This document shows, one piece after another, positions 32,020-39,993 of a stretch of 41,443 nt of DNA (the first letter of the stretch is position 1; every line of letters starts with the position of its first letter). Origin of the DNA: an uncultured Butyrivibrio sp. (GTDB lineage Bacteria > Bacillota > Clostridia > Lachnospirales > Lachnospiraceae). Position numbers and translations under genes: made by a program. The notes below the pieces were generated by a model that saw only the letters and a list, made by a program, of their open reading frames with translations, was not told the origin of the DNA and did not search any database. Where the stretch lies: assembly GCA_947168335.1 (NCBI GenBank), contig CAMVLM010000014.1, positions 1-41,443 of the forward strand. Direction: 5' to 3'.

Positions 32020-32789
32020 TACTTGATTTTACAGGAATATATGAGAACGAGAGTTTTGATTTCTGCAAAGAGACGGACTCTCGTTCTCTTTTGTTTTCAG
32101 AATATATAAGTCTGAAGGATATAAGCGGGACAAACTGTATATGTGATGATTTTGCCAAAGAGGAGATCAGCAGGAGATTGATGGATTTACCTTCGAAGCA
32201 CAGGATCAGATTTTTTGACAATGGGAATTATCACTATATGTCCAGAATTCTGATGGAGAGTGTTAAGGAGGAAAGCTTTGACCTTATTGTGCTGGACCAT
32301 CACCCTGATATGAAGTGGACGGGGTACGGTGAGATATTATCCTGTGGCTGTTGGGTGCTTAGTGCTCTTAAGGATATACCGGGGCTTAAAAATGTATATC
32401 TTATCGGTGCAGATGAAAAACTTATGGAAGAAGCTTATCAGGATAATCCTGAGATAGCGGGCAGAGTGTTTTATTTCAGGGACTTTTTGTCCTTTAAGAA
32501 AAAACTGGACGAGTCTGAAAGCGACATGGCAAAGAAAGTTTATATATCCGTGGATAAGGATGTTTTGTCTGAGGAAGAACTTATGACAAACTGGGATCAG
32601 GGAGATATGACAGCGTCGGAACTGATAGACGGACTTTCATTTTTGAAAGAAAAATTTGGAGATGATGTTATTGCTGTGGATGTTTGCGGAGAGTGTATTT
32701 TTGATGATCCGGAGGCTTTTTCTGCACGTGGTTTTACTGCGAGCAATATTTTAAATTACAAATTAATAAACGGTTTTCTGAAAACTTAA
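32013..32789 (+). CDS. Arginase/agmatinase-family protein
   Basis: A 258-residue protein of the ureohydrolase fold. It shows metal-ligand motifs DHHPDM (about residues 95-100, the DxHxD site), SVDKDVL (Ser179-x-Asp181-x-Asp183) and an upstream GNYHYMS that would hold the first His. The family usually runs to about 300 residues, so this one is short, and its N-terminal 60 residues are divergent. Substrate could be arginine, agmatine, formimidoglutamate or something else; I cannot tell. ATG 32013 overlaps the mecA 3' end by 7 bases, so both genes share the CIRCE-controlled message, an unexpected combination. Confidence 0.78.
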   Translation: MLILDFTGIYENESFDFCKETDSRSLLFSEYISLKDISGTNCICDDFAKEEISRRLMDLPSKHRIRFFDNGNYHYMSRILMESVKEESFDLIVLDHHPDMKWTGYGEILSCGCWVLSALKDIPGLKNVYLIGADEKLMEEAYQDNPEIAGRVFYFRDFLSFKKKLDESESDMAKKVYISVDKDVLSEEELMTNWDQGDMTASELIDGLSFLKEKFGDDVIAVDVCGECIFDDPEAFSARGFTASNILNYKLINGFLKT

Positions 32790-32889
32790 TAATTTTTTCA
32801 GTATTAGGAAATATGATTACTACTCATAACACATTACAATGATATTTGGAGGCATTGTTAAATTTTCTTTAGATATAAGGGAGATTATT

Positions 32890-34911
32890 ATGAGCAGAGA
32901 GAACAATGAAAATGCATCAATAAAAGGGCTGAACAGTGTTAAGACCAAGCTGATCTTAACAATGGTTTTACTTGTATCAATTCCGCTTATTGTGGCAATT
33001 GCAGCAAGCTATACCAGTTCAATGAATGAGGGCCTTGAGGATGCAAAAACAATCAACACCAAGCAGTGTATTGTTGTTAAAGAGCAGTTCATGACTGTTA
33101 TTGATCAGCAGGTAAGAGCTCTTCAGGCTGTTGCCGGAAGTCCTTATACAATTAATTTCATTAAGGATGAGGCATCACGTAATCCCGATGAGATGAAGGC
33201 ATTCCTTAATCAGGCAACAAAGCCTTTTGATGATGGAAATGCTATCGTTGTTTCCGGTGCTGATGGTATGCAGGTTGCAAGATCTGATGATGGTAATCTC
33301 TCGGATATTTCGGAAAGAGATTATTTCCAGGGTGCAATCAAGGGCAATGTATATCTTTCAGAGGTTCTTGTTTCTAAAGCGACAGGTGCCCGCATTATCG
33401 TTCCGGCAGTTCCGGTCTATGATACAGATTATTCTACAATTATCGGTATTGCTCAGAGAAGTTATGATCTTTCAATTCTTTACAAGCTTCTTACTGAGAA
33501 TGTTTCTAATAGCCAGAAGGCTTATATCACAGATAAAAACGGTATTCTTATCGCTACATCAGAGTATGAGATTTCTGCTGATTCCGAAGAGGAGAACAAG
33601 AGTGACAAACAGTTCTTCCAGATGGCACAGACCATGGATTCAGGTTCTTATATAACAACAGGAAGTGACAAGAGACTTGTCTCTTTTGTTAAAGAGCCTA
33701 CTACCGGATGGATTGTAATTTTCTCAGAGGATTACAATGAGACCATGGCAGCAGCCAGAAATAGTGCTCTGCTTATAGTTATTATTGGAATTATAATGAT
33801 CATCGCAGCAATCGTTATATCCTTTACAATGGCTAAATCCTTCACAGGACCTATGTATGAAGTTAACAGCGCACTTCATCATCTTGCAAACGGTGAATTT
33901 GTTGAGATTGAAAAGTATAAGAACCGCAAGGATGAATTTGGCGAGATGATAGGAAACACCAACGCGGTGCTGGATGTTCTTGGTGGTATTGTTACAAATA
34001 TCAAGTCCTCTGCTGTTTCTGTAAATACATCCTCTGAAGAACTTGCTGATGCGGCAAGTCAGATTTCACAGACTGCGGATGATGTCTCCAATGCAGTTCA
34101 GGAAATTGCATCCGGTGCTACACAGCAGGCTGATGAAATTCAGAGCGTAACAGAAAATGTAGGTAATATCGATACTGCTACCGGAAACGTTCAGAACAGT
34201 ACAGACGATCTTTCAGGTATTGCTTCCAGAATGCAGCAGGTATCTACAGAGTCTGCACAGAGCCTCGCTGACCTGCAGCAGAGCAGCCAGAATATGAGTG
34301 ATCGTATTGTTCAGATCACCGAGAAGATCGGTGCTACCAGCAAAGCGGTTGAAAACATCAATGAGAAGGTTGAAGGTATTGCATCCATCGCTACCCAGAC
34401 CAATCTTCTTTCACTCAATGCTTCAATTGAGGCAGCAAGAGCAGGTGATGCAGGTAAGGGCTTCGCGGTTGTTGCTGAAGAGATCGGTAAGCTTGCTGAA
34501 GATTCCAGAAATATGGCTGATGACATCAGAAGAGAGATGGATGTCCTTCTTGCAGAATCTCAGTCTGCAGTTGAGATGGCAGCTGAAGTACAGAGAGGCA
34601 ATGATGAGCAGCAGCAGGTTCTCGGAACTACAGTTCAGAGTGTAAATGCAATGATAGAGGATATTTCCTCAACTGTTGTCAGTGTTAAGAGTATTGAGAC
34701 AGATGCAAATACCTGTGTTGATGCCAAGAATGTTGTGGCTGATGCCATGGCTTCACTGTCAGCGATTTCTCAGGAGAATGCAGCATCTTCAGAGGAAACA
34801 GGAGCTTCCATGCAGGAGCTGTCCGCTACTGTTACCACACTTTCCGGTTCTGCTGATTCACTTAAGAATATTGCAGAAAAGCTCAGTGAGGATATGAAGT
34901 TCTTTAAATAA
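32890..34911 (+). CDS. Methyl-accepting chemotaxis protein with dCache-type sensor
   Basis: A 673-residue chemoreceptor starting at ATG 32890, 7 nt after AAGGGAG; an in-frame ATG at 32839 has no such site. One membrane helix (about 18-40), an extracellular dCache sensor domain (about 45-285, with [11 protein letters not shown] and [18 protein letters not shown]), a second helix (about 293-316), HAMP and a cytoplasmic signalling domain follow. The hairpin tip has [20 protein letters not shown] and [16 protein letters not shown], and a Gln/Glu pattern suited to methylation. The ligand is unknown; small organic molecules are usual for dCache. It forms a single-gene transcript ending at the hairpin near 34938 and fits the motile lifestyle implied by flgE. 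Confidence 0.92.
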   Translation: MSRENNENASIKGLNSVKTKLILTMVLLVSIPLIVAIAASYTSSMNEGLEDAKTINTKQCIVVKEQFMTVIDQQVRALQAVAGSPYTINFIKDEASRNPDEMKAFLNQATKPFDDGNAIVVSGADGMQVARSDDGNLSDISERDYFQGAIKGNVYLSEVLVSKATGARIIVPAVPVYDTDYSTIIGIAQRSYDLSILYKLLTENVSNSQKAYITDKNGILIATSEYEISADSEEENKSDKQFFQMAQTMDSGSYITTGSDKRLVSFVKEPTTGWIVIFSEDYNETMAAARNSALLIVIIGIIMIIAAIVISFTMAKSFTGPMYEVNSALHHLANGEFVEIEKYKNRKDEFGEMIGNTNAVLDVLGGIVTNIKSSAVSVNTSSEELADAASQISQTADDVSNAVQEIASGATQQADEIQSVTENVGNIDTATGNVQNSTDDLSGIASRMQQVSTESAQSLADLQQSSQNMSDRIVQITEKIGATSKAVENINEKVEGIASIATQTNLLSLNASIEAARAGDAGKGFAVVAEEIGKLAEDSRNMADDIRREMDVLLAESQSAVEMAAEVQRGNDEQQQVLGTTVQSVNAMIEDISSTVVSVKSIETDANTCVDAKNVVADAMASLSAISQENAASSEETGASMQELSATVTTLSGSADSLKNIAEKLSEDMKFFK

Positions 34912-34937
34912 AAATAAAACTTGCTATAATATATATG

Positions 34938-34966
34938 GCAGCCGGCATTTTCTGCCGGCTGCTTTT
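34938..34966 (+). terminator. Intrinsic terminator after the chemoreceptor gene
   Basis: A perfect 10-bp stem, GCAGCCGGCA with TGCCGGCTGC, 5-nt loop, then TTTT. Confidence 0.9.
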
Positions 34967-34997
34967 ATATTATTCAGAGAATTTCAAAGGGGAGAGT

Positions 34998-35333
34998 ATG
35001 GATAAAAGGATACGTGACAGGATCAAGAGGATTGAAAAGCTTGAGATAGAGCTTCTTTCTGATGAACAGATAATTGCTGAGAAAAAAGAAGTTCTGATTC
35101 TTGTGGAGGCTGTGCAGAATGAGCTTCTTAGGAGAATCATCATGATGGCAGCTTTTTCTGTTATGATAGCGATATGCGTGGTCGGACTTCTTGCAAATCC
35201 TACTCCGCTTAATCTGCTTGCAGTGCTGGTCAGCATAATGCTTATGATAGCTGCAATTGTGCAATACACGCAGAAATATCGCAATCTTTCGGATTTGTAC
35301 AAGGCTGCTGACAAGTTATATATAACAGAATGA
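34998..35333 (+). CDS. Small membrane protein with N-terminal coiled coil, unknown function
   Basis: A 111-residue protein starting at ATG 34998 behind AAAGGGGAG; an ORF reaching back to 34935 would begin inside the preceding terminator and is rejected. A charged N-terminal helix (about 1-48, KRIRDRIKRIEKLEIELL) with heptad-like spacing leads into two membrane helices (about 50-68 and 73-91) separated by a short loop, LANPTPLN. The C-terminus is soluble. No family is recognised. It sits between the chemoreceptor and the tRNA-Leu pair. Confidence 0.6.
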   Translation: MDKRIRDRIKRIEKLEIELLSDEQIIAEKKEVLILVEAVQNELLRRIIMMAAFSVMIAICVVGLLANPTPLNLLAVLVSIMLMIAAIVQYTQKYRNLSDLYKAADKLYITE

Positions 35334-35343
35334 AAATAAATGA

Positions 35344-35372
35344 TTGACAAAATGGCATGTTATAGATAGAAT
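35344..35372 (+). promoter_or_regulatory. Strong sigma-A promoter of the tRNA-Leu pair
   Basis: Consensus TTGACA (35344-35349), an exact 17-nt spacer and TAGAAT (35367-35372), 14 nt before the first tRNA. Confidence 0.85.
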
Positions 35373-35386
35373 ATCTATTGTCGCTT

Positions 35387-35470
35387 GCAGGAATGGCGGA
35401 ATTGGCAGACGCGCACGGTTCAGGTCCGTGTGATAGCAATATCATGAGGGTTCAAGTCCCTTTTCCTGCA
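35387..35470 (+). tRNA. tRNA-Leu (CAG)
   Basis: Acceptor GCAGGAA pairs with TTCCTGC. The anticodon stem CACGG/CCGTG encloses TTCAGGT (anticodon CAG). A class II long variable arm is present, the T-loop is TTCAAGT and the discriminator is A. Confidence 0.95.
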
Positions 35471-35506
35471 TCTGTTCGAAATTTGGACAGGAACTAAATA
35501 TGAAAT

Positions 35507-35590
35507 GCGGAAGTGTCGGAATTGGCAGACGAGCAAGACTAAGGATCTTGTGATGGCTACATCGTGAGGGTTCAAGTCCCTTCTTCCGCA
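35507..35590 (+). tRNA. tRNA-Leu (AAG), likely integration site of the downstream element
   Basis: Acceptor GCGGAAG pairs with CTTCCGC. The anticodon stem CAAGA/TCTTG encloses CTAAGGA (anticodon AAG), with a long variable arm and discriminator A. The gene is intact and lies immediately before the mobile element, so its 3' end is the probable attachment core. A at wobble position 34 implies inosine modification by TadA. Confidence 0.93.
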
Positions 35591-35602
35591 CGAAAAACTG
35601 AC

Positions 35603-35634
35603 AAAGCTTGTCTTATTATGAGACAAGCTTTTTT
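35603..35634 (+). terminator. Intrinsic terminator of the tRNA-Leu pair
   Basis: An 11-bp stem (35603-35613 with 35621-35631), 7-nt loop, then TTTT. Confidence 0.85.
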
Positions 35635-35805
35635 ATGTCTCAAGAACCGCATAAAATAGGGCTTTTTATACCATCTTTATGTCTGTCATTAGCTGTCATG
35701 TTTTTGGGTAATATAATATAATTTTTATGGTATGTGATATAAATTATGATAATTAGTGTGATACTTTATGAAAACAGAAACCACAATATCTTGTAATTTT
35801 AGCTC

Positions 35806-35834
35806 TTGAAATCATAGGTATAGTATGATAGTAT
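35806..35834 (+). promoter_or_regulatory. Candidate promoter for a non-coding transcript in the element
   Basis: TTGAAA (35806-35811), an exact 17-nt spacer and TAGTAT (35829-35834). The predicted start near 35841 leads into a region without an open gene that ends in the terminator at 36051-36094. The stretch 35635-35805 is AT-rich and I see nothing else in it. Confidence 0.5.
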
Positions 35835-35840
35835 TATTTT

Positions 35841-36094
35841 GTAACAATTAAATATGAGACAGTGCTGAGAGATAATTTATAGCTTTTGTTATGAGTTATT
35901 TGGAAGCGTCGTTGATAGGTGGATAGTTTTCAGCATAGACACACATATGACTTATCATATCCTAACACAACTGGATATGTGGGACGGGGCTATTCATTGT
36001 TTAGTCACTTGAGTGAGTGCCGGACTCATACACAGACAAAAAGCGGGGAAAAAGTGAGACGATAACATGAAAATGTTGTTGTCTCACTTTTTTT
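35841..36094 (+). ncRNA. Candidate structured non-coding RNA of about 250 nt
   Basis: The region between the promoter at 35806 and the terminator at 36051-36094 has no convincing coding frame. It contains several potential stems: GCTGA near 35866 with TCAGC near 35931, CATATCC/GGATATG around 35955-35980 with a 10-nt loop, TCACT/AGTGA around 36004-36015, and the terminal 10-bp stem. Its base composition is less AT-biased near the 3' half than the surrounding element. I do not recognise an Rfam family. A long 5' leader with attenuation for the next gene is the alternative. Confidence 0.45.
36051..36094 (+). terminator. Strong terminator or attenuator before the element's first gene
   Basis: A perfect 10-bp stem, AAAGTGAGAC with GTCTCACTTT, encloses a second hairpin (AACAT/ATGTT). 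A T-rich tract follows. The ATG of the next gene is only about 25 nt away, so the structure may work as an attenuator for the operon. Confidence 0.85.
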
Positions 36095-36118
36095 ATTTTG
36101 CTCAGAGAGGAGAAAACA

Positions 36119-36313
36119 ATGGATAGAGCAAATCAGGATATAAGAGATGCACTTAAAAAGAGTAATGTGAAACAGTGGGAACTAGCTGAAAGATTTGGCT
36201 TATCGGCAAATTATTTTGTGATGAAGTTAAGAAAAGAGTTACCTGAAAGTGAAAAAATTAAAATGTTTTCACTTATTCAGAAAATATCTGAAGAAAAGGG
36301 GGCGAAGTTATGA
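36119..36313 (+). CDS. Small helix-turn-helix regulator (Cro/phage repressor-like)
   Basis: A 64-residue protein starting at ATG 36119, 7 nt after GAGAGGAG; an in-frame TTG at 36098 lies in the terminator's T-rich tail. The sequence KKSNVKQWELAERFGLSANYF is a helix-turn-helix of the kind found in small phage and conjugative-element regulators. It overlaps the next gene by 4 bases (ATGA). It is first in the element's operon, just after the attenuator-like hairpin, so it may control its own transcript. Confidence 0.7.
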   Translation: MDRANQDIRDALKKSNVKQWELAERFGLSANYFVMKLRKELPESEKIKMFSLIQKISEEKGAKL

Positions 36314-36510
36314 GAAAGACAAACTGTGAAGAGAATGTTTCTTTGAGACTTGCAGTAAATACAAATGAACTTCCGCTGATCTTAGGATGCGGTAAAGATA
36401 CCGCTGTGAAAATTGGAACAGAAGCAAGAGCGAGACTTCAGATTGGAAAAAGAGTTCTATGGAACTTAGAGAAGATTCAGGATTATTTGAACAGTGTTTC
36501 TGAAGGGTAG
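36310..36510 (+). CDS. Excisionase-like small winged-helix protein
   Basis: A 66-residue protein starting with the ATG of an ATGA overlap. The layout (ELPLILGCGKDTAVKIGTEA, then a basic ARARLQIGKRVLWNLEKIQDYL) resembles the MerR-like/excisionase (Xis) fold common in Firmicutes elements: HTH in the middle, a basic wing, and a C-terminal helix carrying the conserved 'kIqdYL' end. Its probable role is DNA bending at attachment sites, together with the element's integrase, or local regulation. It is cotranscribed with its neighbours. Confidence 0.65.
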   Translation: MRKTNCEENVSLRLAVNTNELPLILGCGKDTAVKIGTEARARLQIGKRVLWNLEKIQDYLNSVSEG

Positions 36511-36515
36511 AGCTT

Positions 36516-36644
36516 ATGAGTGTAAGAATTAAAGCATCTGTAATAAGGAATGTTAAGAAGAATAAAGCTATCAGGGATAAAAACACCCTTAAAAACATGG
36601 ATAGACCTGAAAATATAAGGGGTGATATTCATGGCAAGAAATAG
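36516..36644 (+). CDS. Basic 42-residue peptide, unknown function
   Basis: A frame starting at ATG 36516, 8 nt after GAAGGG, ending at TAG 36644 and overlapping the replication-initiator gene by 14 bases. The product is rich in Lys, Arg and Asn (MSVRIKASVIRNVKKNKAIR and following). It fills the gap between two genes of the operon with a plausible ribosome site, but no family is recognised and it could be a chance frame. Confidence 0.35.
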   Translation: MSVRIKASVIRNVKKNKAIRDKNTLKNMDRPENIRGDIHGKK

Positions 36645-37407
36645 AGGATATGTCTCTATATGGAGAGATATACAAGATAATGATCTATGGAATGCTGAAC
36701 CATTTTCAAAAGGGCAAGCGTGGATTGATTTGATATTAAGTGCAAATCATGAGGAAAAAACCTTTTTGCTTGGAAATGAGACTGTTAATGCTGAAGTCGG
36801 TTCTGTCATTACTTCAGAACTTAAGTTGATGAATAGATGGAAATGGGGAAAAGAAAAACTCAGGAATTATCTAAAACTACTTGAAAAACTCGGAATGATA
36901 AAACGGATACCAGATCATAAGAAGACTGTAATTATTATTTGCAACTATGCGGAGTATCAGAAAAATCAGACTATTACTCAGACTGATTTGAACGCAGAGT
37001 GCAAGGGACTTAGTGGTAATTTACAGACCGATATTCAGACCGACAACAGACCATCAACAGACTGTGAGCAGACCATGAACCATACACAAACAATAACTAA
37101 GAATAACTATACAATAACTAAGAATAAAAAGAGAGAGTCATGTGTATGTCATAAGTATGGTGAGTATGGAAATGTACTACTTAGTGAGGATGAACTGAAA
37201 AAGCTTCAGGTGGATTATCCTTCCCTTTGGAGAAATAAACTGGAAGCTTTATCAGGATATATGAAATCAACTGGGAAAAGATATAAAGATCATTATGTAA
37301 CACTTAGAAACTGGATAAAAAAAGACCTAAAGGAAGGGGGTGAATCATGTGGAGTCGATAGCACAGAGGATAAAGGCAAAGTCTTCAATCCTGAAGAGTT
37401 CTTATGA
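36631..37407 (+). CDS. Phage-type replication initiator / DnaD-like protein
   Basis: A 258-residue protein starting at ATG 36631, 8 nt after AAGGGG; an in-frame GTG at 36622 overlaps that site. The N-terminal domain (YVSIWRDIQDNDLWN, then WIDLILSANHEEK and LKLLEKLGMIKR) is the winged helix found in phage replisome organisers. A Gln/Thr/Asn-rich linker (about 110-165) follows, then a C-terminal DnaD/DnaB2-like helical domain (WRNKLEALSGYMKSTGKRYK, then VTLRNWIKKD). It binds the element's origin and recruits helicase together with the next gene's product. Its 3' end overlaps the helicase-loader gene by about 59 bases in another frame. Confidence 0.82.
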   Translation: MARNRGYVSIWRDIQDNDLWNAEPFSKGQAWIDLILSANHEEKTFLLGNETVNAEVGSVITSELKLMNRWKWGKEKLRNYLKLLEKLGMIKRIPDHKKTVIIICNYAEYQKNQTITQTDLNAECKGLSGNLQTDIQTDNRPSTDCEQTMNHTQTITKNNYTITKNKKRESCVCHKYGEYGNVLLSEDELKKLQVDYPSLWRNKLEALSGYMKSTGKRYKDHYVTLRNWIKKDLKEGGESCGVDSTEDKGKVFNPEEFL

Positions 37408-38203
37408 TTTTAGTATATGTCCAACTTGTAACGGAACAGGATGGAGACTATTTAAAAAAGATTGTTCGGAGATTTATGGAACAGAATCTTTTGTGGATTA
37501 TGTTGAACCTTGTCCTACTTGTAATGGTGGACTTGCTGAAAGAGCTGAGGAAGCAAAGAAAAAGAGCGATATTCCAACTGTTTTCTATGATAAAAAATAT
37601 GAGAGCTTCAACTGGAAAATATATAAAGATACATCAGGAAATGTTGTTGATATGTCTAAAACACAGAGGTTAGTTGAGAACTTCCTTCTGAAGTATCCTG
37701 AATGGAAATCACAAGGACTAGGCTTTTATATTTCAAGTAAAACAAAAGGTTCAGGGAAAAGTTATCTCGCTTCGTGTCTGTGCAATTCATTAATGGAAAT
37801 GTATGCCATGAAAACAAAGTTTGTTAATGCCACAAAGCTTCTTGATATCTCACAGTCAGGTGATAAAGACTCTCCTGATGAATATAAGCGAGAGCCAATA
37901 AAACTACTTTGTAATTGTGAACTTTTAGTTATTGATGATTTGGGACAAAAAAAGAGTGCCTATGATTGGATGAACGATATTCTTTTTAGAATTGTAGATG
38001 ATCGTATGACAAAAAAGTTAGTTACAGTGTTCACATCTAATCTGAGCATAGAGGAACTAGCTCTTGATGACAGAATTGTTGAGAGAATAAATAAAGTATC
38101 GTTTCCAATTAAGCTTCCTGAATACAATGTTCGCTCAAGAGAATCAAATAATGCAAAGCTCCGGTTTATAAAAAGTATGGGGCTAATGGAAGGGGGTGAA
38201 TGA
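37349..38203 (+). CDS. DnaC-like helicase loader ATPase with N-terminal zinc motif
   Basis: A 284-residue ATPase. GTG 37349 lies 5 nt after the near-perfect ribosome site AAGGGGGTGA; GTG 37340 overlaps that site. An N-terminal CPTCNGTG and CPTCNGG pair suggests a zinc finger (about 24-60). The AAA+ core has a P-loop TKGSGKSY, Walker B LLVIDDLG and VFTSNL (sensor 1), as in DnaC/IstB-type loaders. It would load the host helicase at the origin bound by the upstream DnaD-like protein. The long overlap with that gene and the GTG start are typical of packed phage or element operons. Confidence 0.85.
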   Translation: MESIAQRIKAKSSILKSSYDFSICPTCNGTGWRLFKKDCSEIYGTESFVDYVEPCPTCNGGLAERAEEAKKKSDIPTVFYDKKYESFNWKIYKDTSGNVVDMSKTQRLVENFLLKYPEWKSQGLGFYISSKTKGSGKSYLASCLCNSLMEMYAMKTKFVNATKLLDISQSGDKDSPDEYKREPIKLLCNCELLVIDDLGQKKSAYDWMNDILFRIVDDRMTKKLVTVFTSNLSIEELALDDRIVERINKVSFPIKLPEYNVRSRESNNAKLRFIKSMGLMEGGE

Positions 38204-38565
38204 TGAATACATATAGTGAGCGTGTCATAACAGCTTTTGCGACATATACAAAAACTGTAGACCTTGTAAAAGCAACAGGACTAAGCAAGTCCACTATTGT
38301 GAGATATAAAAAAGATAGTCATTTATTGGAACTTGCAGAGGAGAGAAGGCTTCAGGTAGTAAAAGAATCTGTCTATAAGATGCAGTCTGAATTGACTAGG
38401 TGTGTGGATACTCTAGTGCAAATAAGAGATAGTGCAGAAGTAAATCCACAAATAAGAGTGTATGCTTGCAACTGTATTATGAACCATTGTAGGGACTGGA
38501 CTTTATCTGTTGATGTAATGGAGAGAGTAGAAGCACTTGAGAAGATTGGAGAAGATGATGAGTAA
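38203..38565 (+). CDS. Small helix-turn-helix protein, unknown role
   Basis: A 120-residue protein. ATG 38203 is better spaced from AGGGGGTGA (38191-38199) than ATG 38200. Residues of about 10-40 (AFATYTKTVDLVKATGLSKS, then TIVRYKKD) form a helix-turn-helix of the type seen at the N-terminus of small terminase-like and transposase-like proteins. The rest is helical with a Cys-containing stretch, CNCIMNHCRDW. It overlaps the helicase loader by one base and the next gene by a few bases. It could be a small terminase subunit-like protein, but no large terminase follows in the window. Confidence 0.6.
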   Translation: MNTYSERVITAFATYTKTVDLVKATGLSKSTIVRYKKDSHLLELAEERRLQVVKESVYKMQSELTRCVDTLVQIRDSAEVNPQIRVYACNCIMNHCRDWTLSVDVMERVEALEKIGEDDE

Positions 38566-38749
38566 AAAGTGTGATGAACTTAATGATAATGTAAGGCTTA
38601 AAGAATCATTCAGACAATTCATAATAGATTATAGAAAAGCACTTGCTATTTTAATGGGAGCTGTGGATGAATTGGAAGTGATAAGCAAGGAAATAGTCCA
38701 AAATAAAACGGATTGTTCCAAAAATAAAGGGGGTAACAATATTGAGTGA
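38558..38749 (+). CDS. Small helical protein, unknown function
   Basis: A 63-residue protein. ATG 38558 (or 38555) lies 6-10 nt after GGAG; the upstream TTG at 38537 is less likely. It overlaps both neighbours by 8 bases, which supports it as a real gene in the operon. The product is charged and helical with a central hydrophobic stretch (ALAILMGAVDELEVISKEIV) too short and acidic for a membrane helix. No family is recognised. Confidence 0.55.
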   Translation: MSKKCDELNDNVRLKESFRQFIIDYRKALAILMGAVDELEVISKEIVQNKTDCSKNKGGNNIE

Positions 38750-39146
38750 GCAATATCCGCTCTATGATGAGAATACTCATATGTATTACAGATTGTTTGG
38801 TGAATATTCCAGAGAATATGAACCAACAATTAAAACGACTTTGGGTGATGTTAAAGAATCTAAACTTGCTGAGACAGCAAGCAATCAGAAGAGAATAGAT
38901 GTGATTAAAAAAAACAATACACCACCTATAAAATCATGTCCATTTAAAGGGATTTCTTATACTACCGCATGCAACTTAGATTGTGCATGGTGGAGTGATT
39001 TAGGATGTCTTTTGATAAGAGATGGAGAATCCAAAATAGTTACAAAGGGTAAATGTCCAATATCGCATAGAAGTTGCGGTGAGAACTGTGCATTATTGAT
39101 TGATGGGAATTGTGGATTACTAGAAAGAATAGGAGAAAACAAATGA
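38742..39146 (+). CDS. Cys-rich small protein, possible zinc- or metal-binding
   Basis: A 134-residue protein starting with TTG 38742, 8 nt after AAAGGGGG, and overlapping its neighbours at both ends. The C-terminal half carries nine Cys (CPFKG, TTACNLDCAWW, GCLL, GKCP, RSCGENC, GNCGLL), suggesting one or two zinc sites or disulfides. The N-terminal half is polar with no motif. I know of similar Cys-rich open frames in Firmicutes phage and element replication regions, but no defined function. Confidence 0.55.
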   Translation: MSEQYPLYDENTHMYYRLFGEYSREYEPTIKTTLGDVKESKLAETASNQKRIDVIKKNNTPPIKSCPFKGISYTTACNLDCAWWSDLGCLLIRDGESKIVTKGKCPISHRSCGENCALLIDGNCGLLERIGENK

Positions 39147-39730
39147 GAAATAATTATTATGAACTGAAGAAAATTGTTGATGAAGGTTATACAGAGTGTC
39201 AAAGTACGCTTCGGGAGTATAACAAGCTCAAAAAGGAAAGAGAAGAAGGTCATTATTCATATGAATATTTGCAGTCAGAGATTCTTCCTAAAATGGATAA
39301 ACTAAAGCAGAAAATTTCAAGTATTCAGGATAAAGTTAGATCAGAGTCAAAAAGAATAACGGAAGCTGAAAAAGCTGGTTTAAAAAGAGCTGATAGACTT
39401 AATCCTTCAGAATTAACAGATGATGTGAAACTTCTTCAGGGAAATCTTATCCTAGAGGAAGCTGATATAGAAGGAATACTTGAACGCAGTACAAATAATA
39501 GGACAATGACTCAGCTTGCGCTCAGATACGCTAAAGAACATGAAATGAAGATAAATGGTTATTATAATAAAGCTTCTTATAGTTCAGATAGATTGGATGA
39601 AATAAATGATGCAGTATCTATTATTGTAAAGTGGTTTGATACTGATAGTGAGAAATCATATAAAAACATTTATGATGTGATTTTTGGTGATGATTCAGGG
39701 ACTTCGGAAGCATTTAGTATAAGTGAGTGA
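39143..39730 (+). CDS. Coiled-coil protein, unknown function
   Basis: A 195-residue protein starting at ATG 39143, 7 nt after AGGAG, overlapping the Cys-rich gene by 4 bases. The first half (about 10-80, REYNKLKKEREEGHYSYEYL and following) is strongly helical and charged with heptad-like spacing. The second half is also helical. There is no catalytic motif, signal peptide or membrane segment. Its position in the replication operon suggests a role in DNA metabolism or regulation, which is a guess. Confidence 0.55.
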   Translation: MRNNYYELKKIVDEGYTECQSTLREYNKLKKEREEGHYSYEYLQSEILPKMDKLKQKISSIQDKVRSESKRITEAEKAGLKRADRLNPSELTDDVKLLQGNLILEEADIEGILERSTNNRTMTQLALRYAKEHEMKINGYYNKASYSSDRLDEINDAVSIIVKWFDTDSEKSYKNIYDVIFGDDSGTSEAFSISE

Positions 39731-39735
39731 TATTT

Positions 39736-39981
39736 ATGGATAAAAGTATTATCAACAGAATTACAGCTCTTGAGAATAAAGCCCCTTCGGATATCGTTAT
39801 TCATGCAATTACTTCTTCTGGTGAAATTGTGAACGAGAAAGTTAGAAATGTTATTGATAAGGATGGAAGGATAAAGGATGGTTTCAGAGGAATAAGTAAT
39901 GAATCAGGGACTATTGAGAGTGGTACTAGGCTAAAGGACTTAGATAGAATTTTGGCATATATCAAGAATGAAGCAATATAA
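39736..39981 (+). CDS. Small protein of 81 residues, unknown function
   Basis: It starts at ATG 39736; an in-frame GTG at 39727 overlaps the preceding stop codon. The ribosome site is weak (GTGAGTGA). The product is a mix of helix and strand (NRITALENKAPSDIVIHAIT, then DKDGRIKDGFRGI) and has no recognised family. It lies directly after the coiled-coil gene and is followed after 12 nt by another small gene, in the same operon. Confidence 0.45.
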   Translation: MDKSIINRITALENKAPSDIVIHAITSSGEIVNEKVRNVIDKDGRIKDGFRGISNESGTIESGTRLKDLDRILAYIKNEAI

Positions 39982-39993
39982 AAGGAGAACAGA

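Noticed and set aside
37404-37673. An 89-residue frame inside the helicase-loader gene
   Set aside because: It lies in another frame of a gene with clear AAA+ motifs and shows no features of its own.
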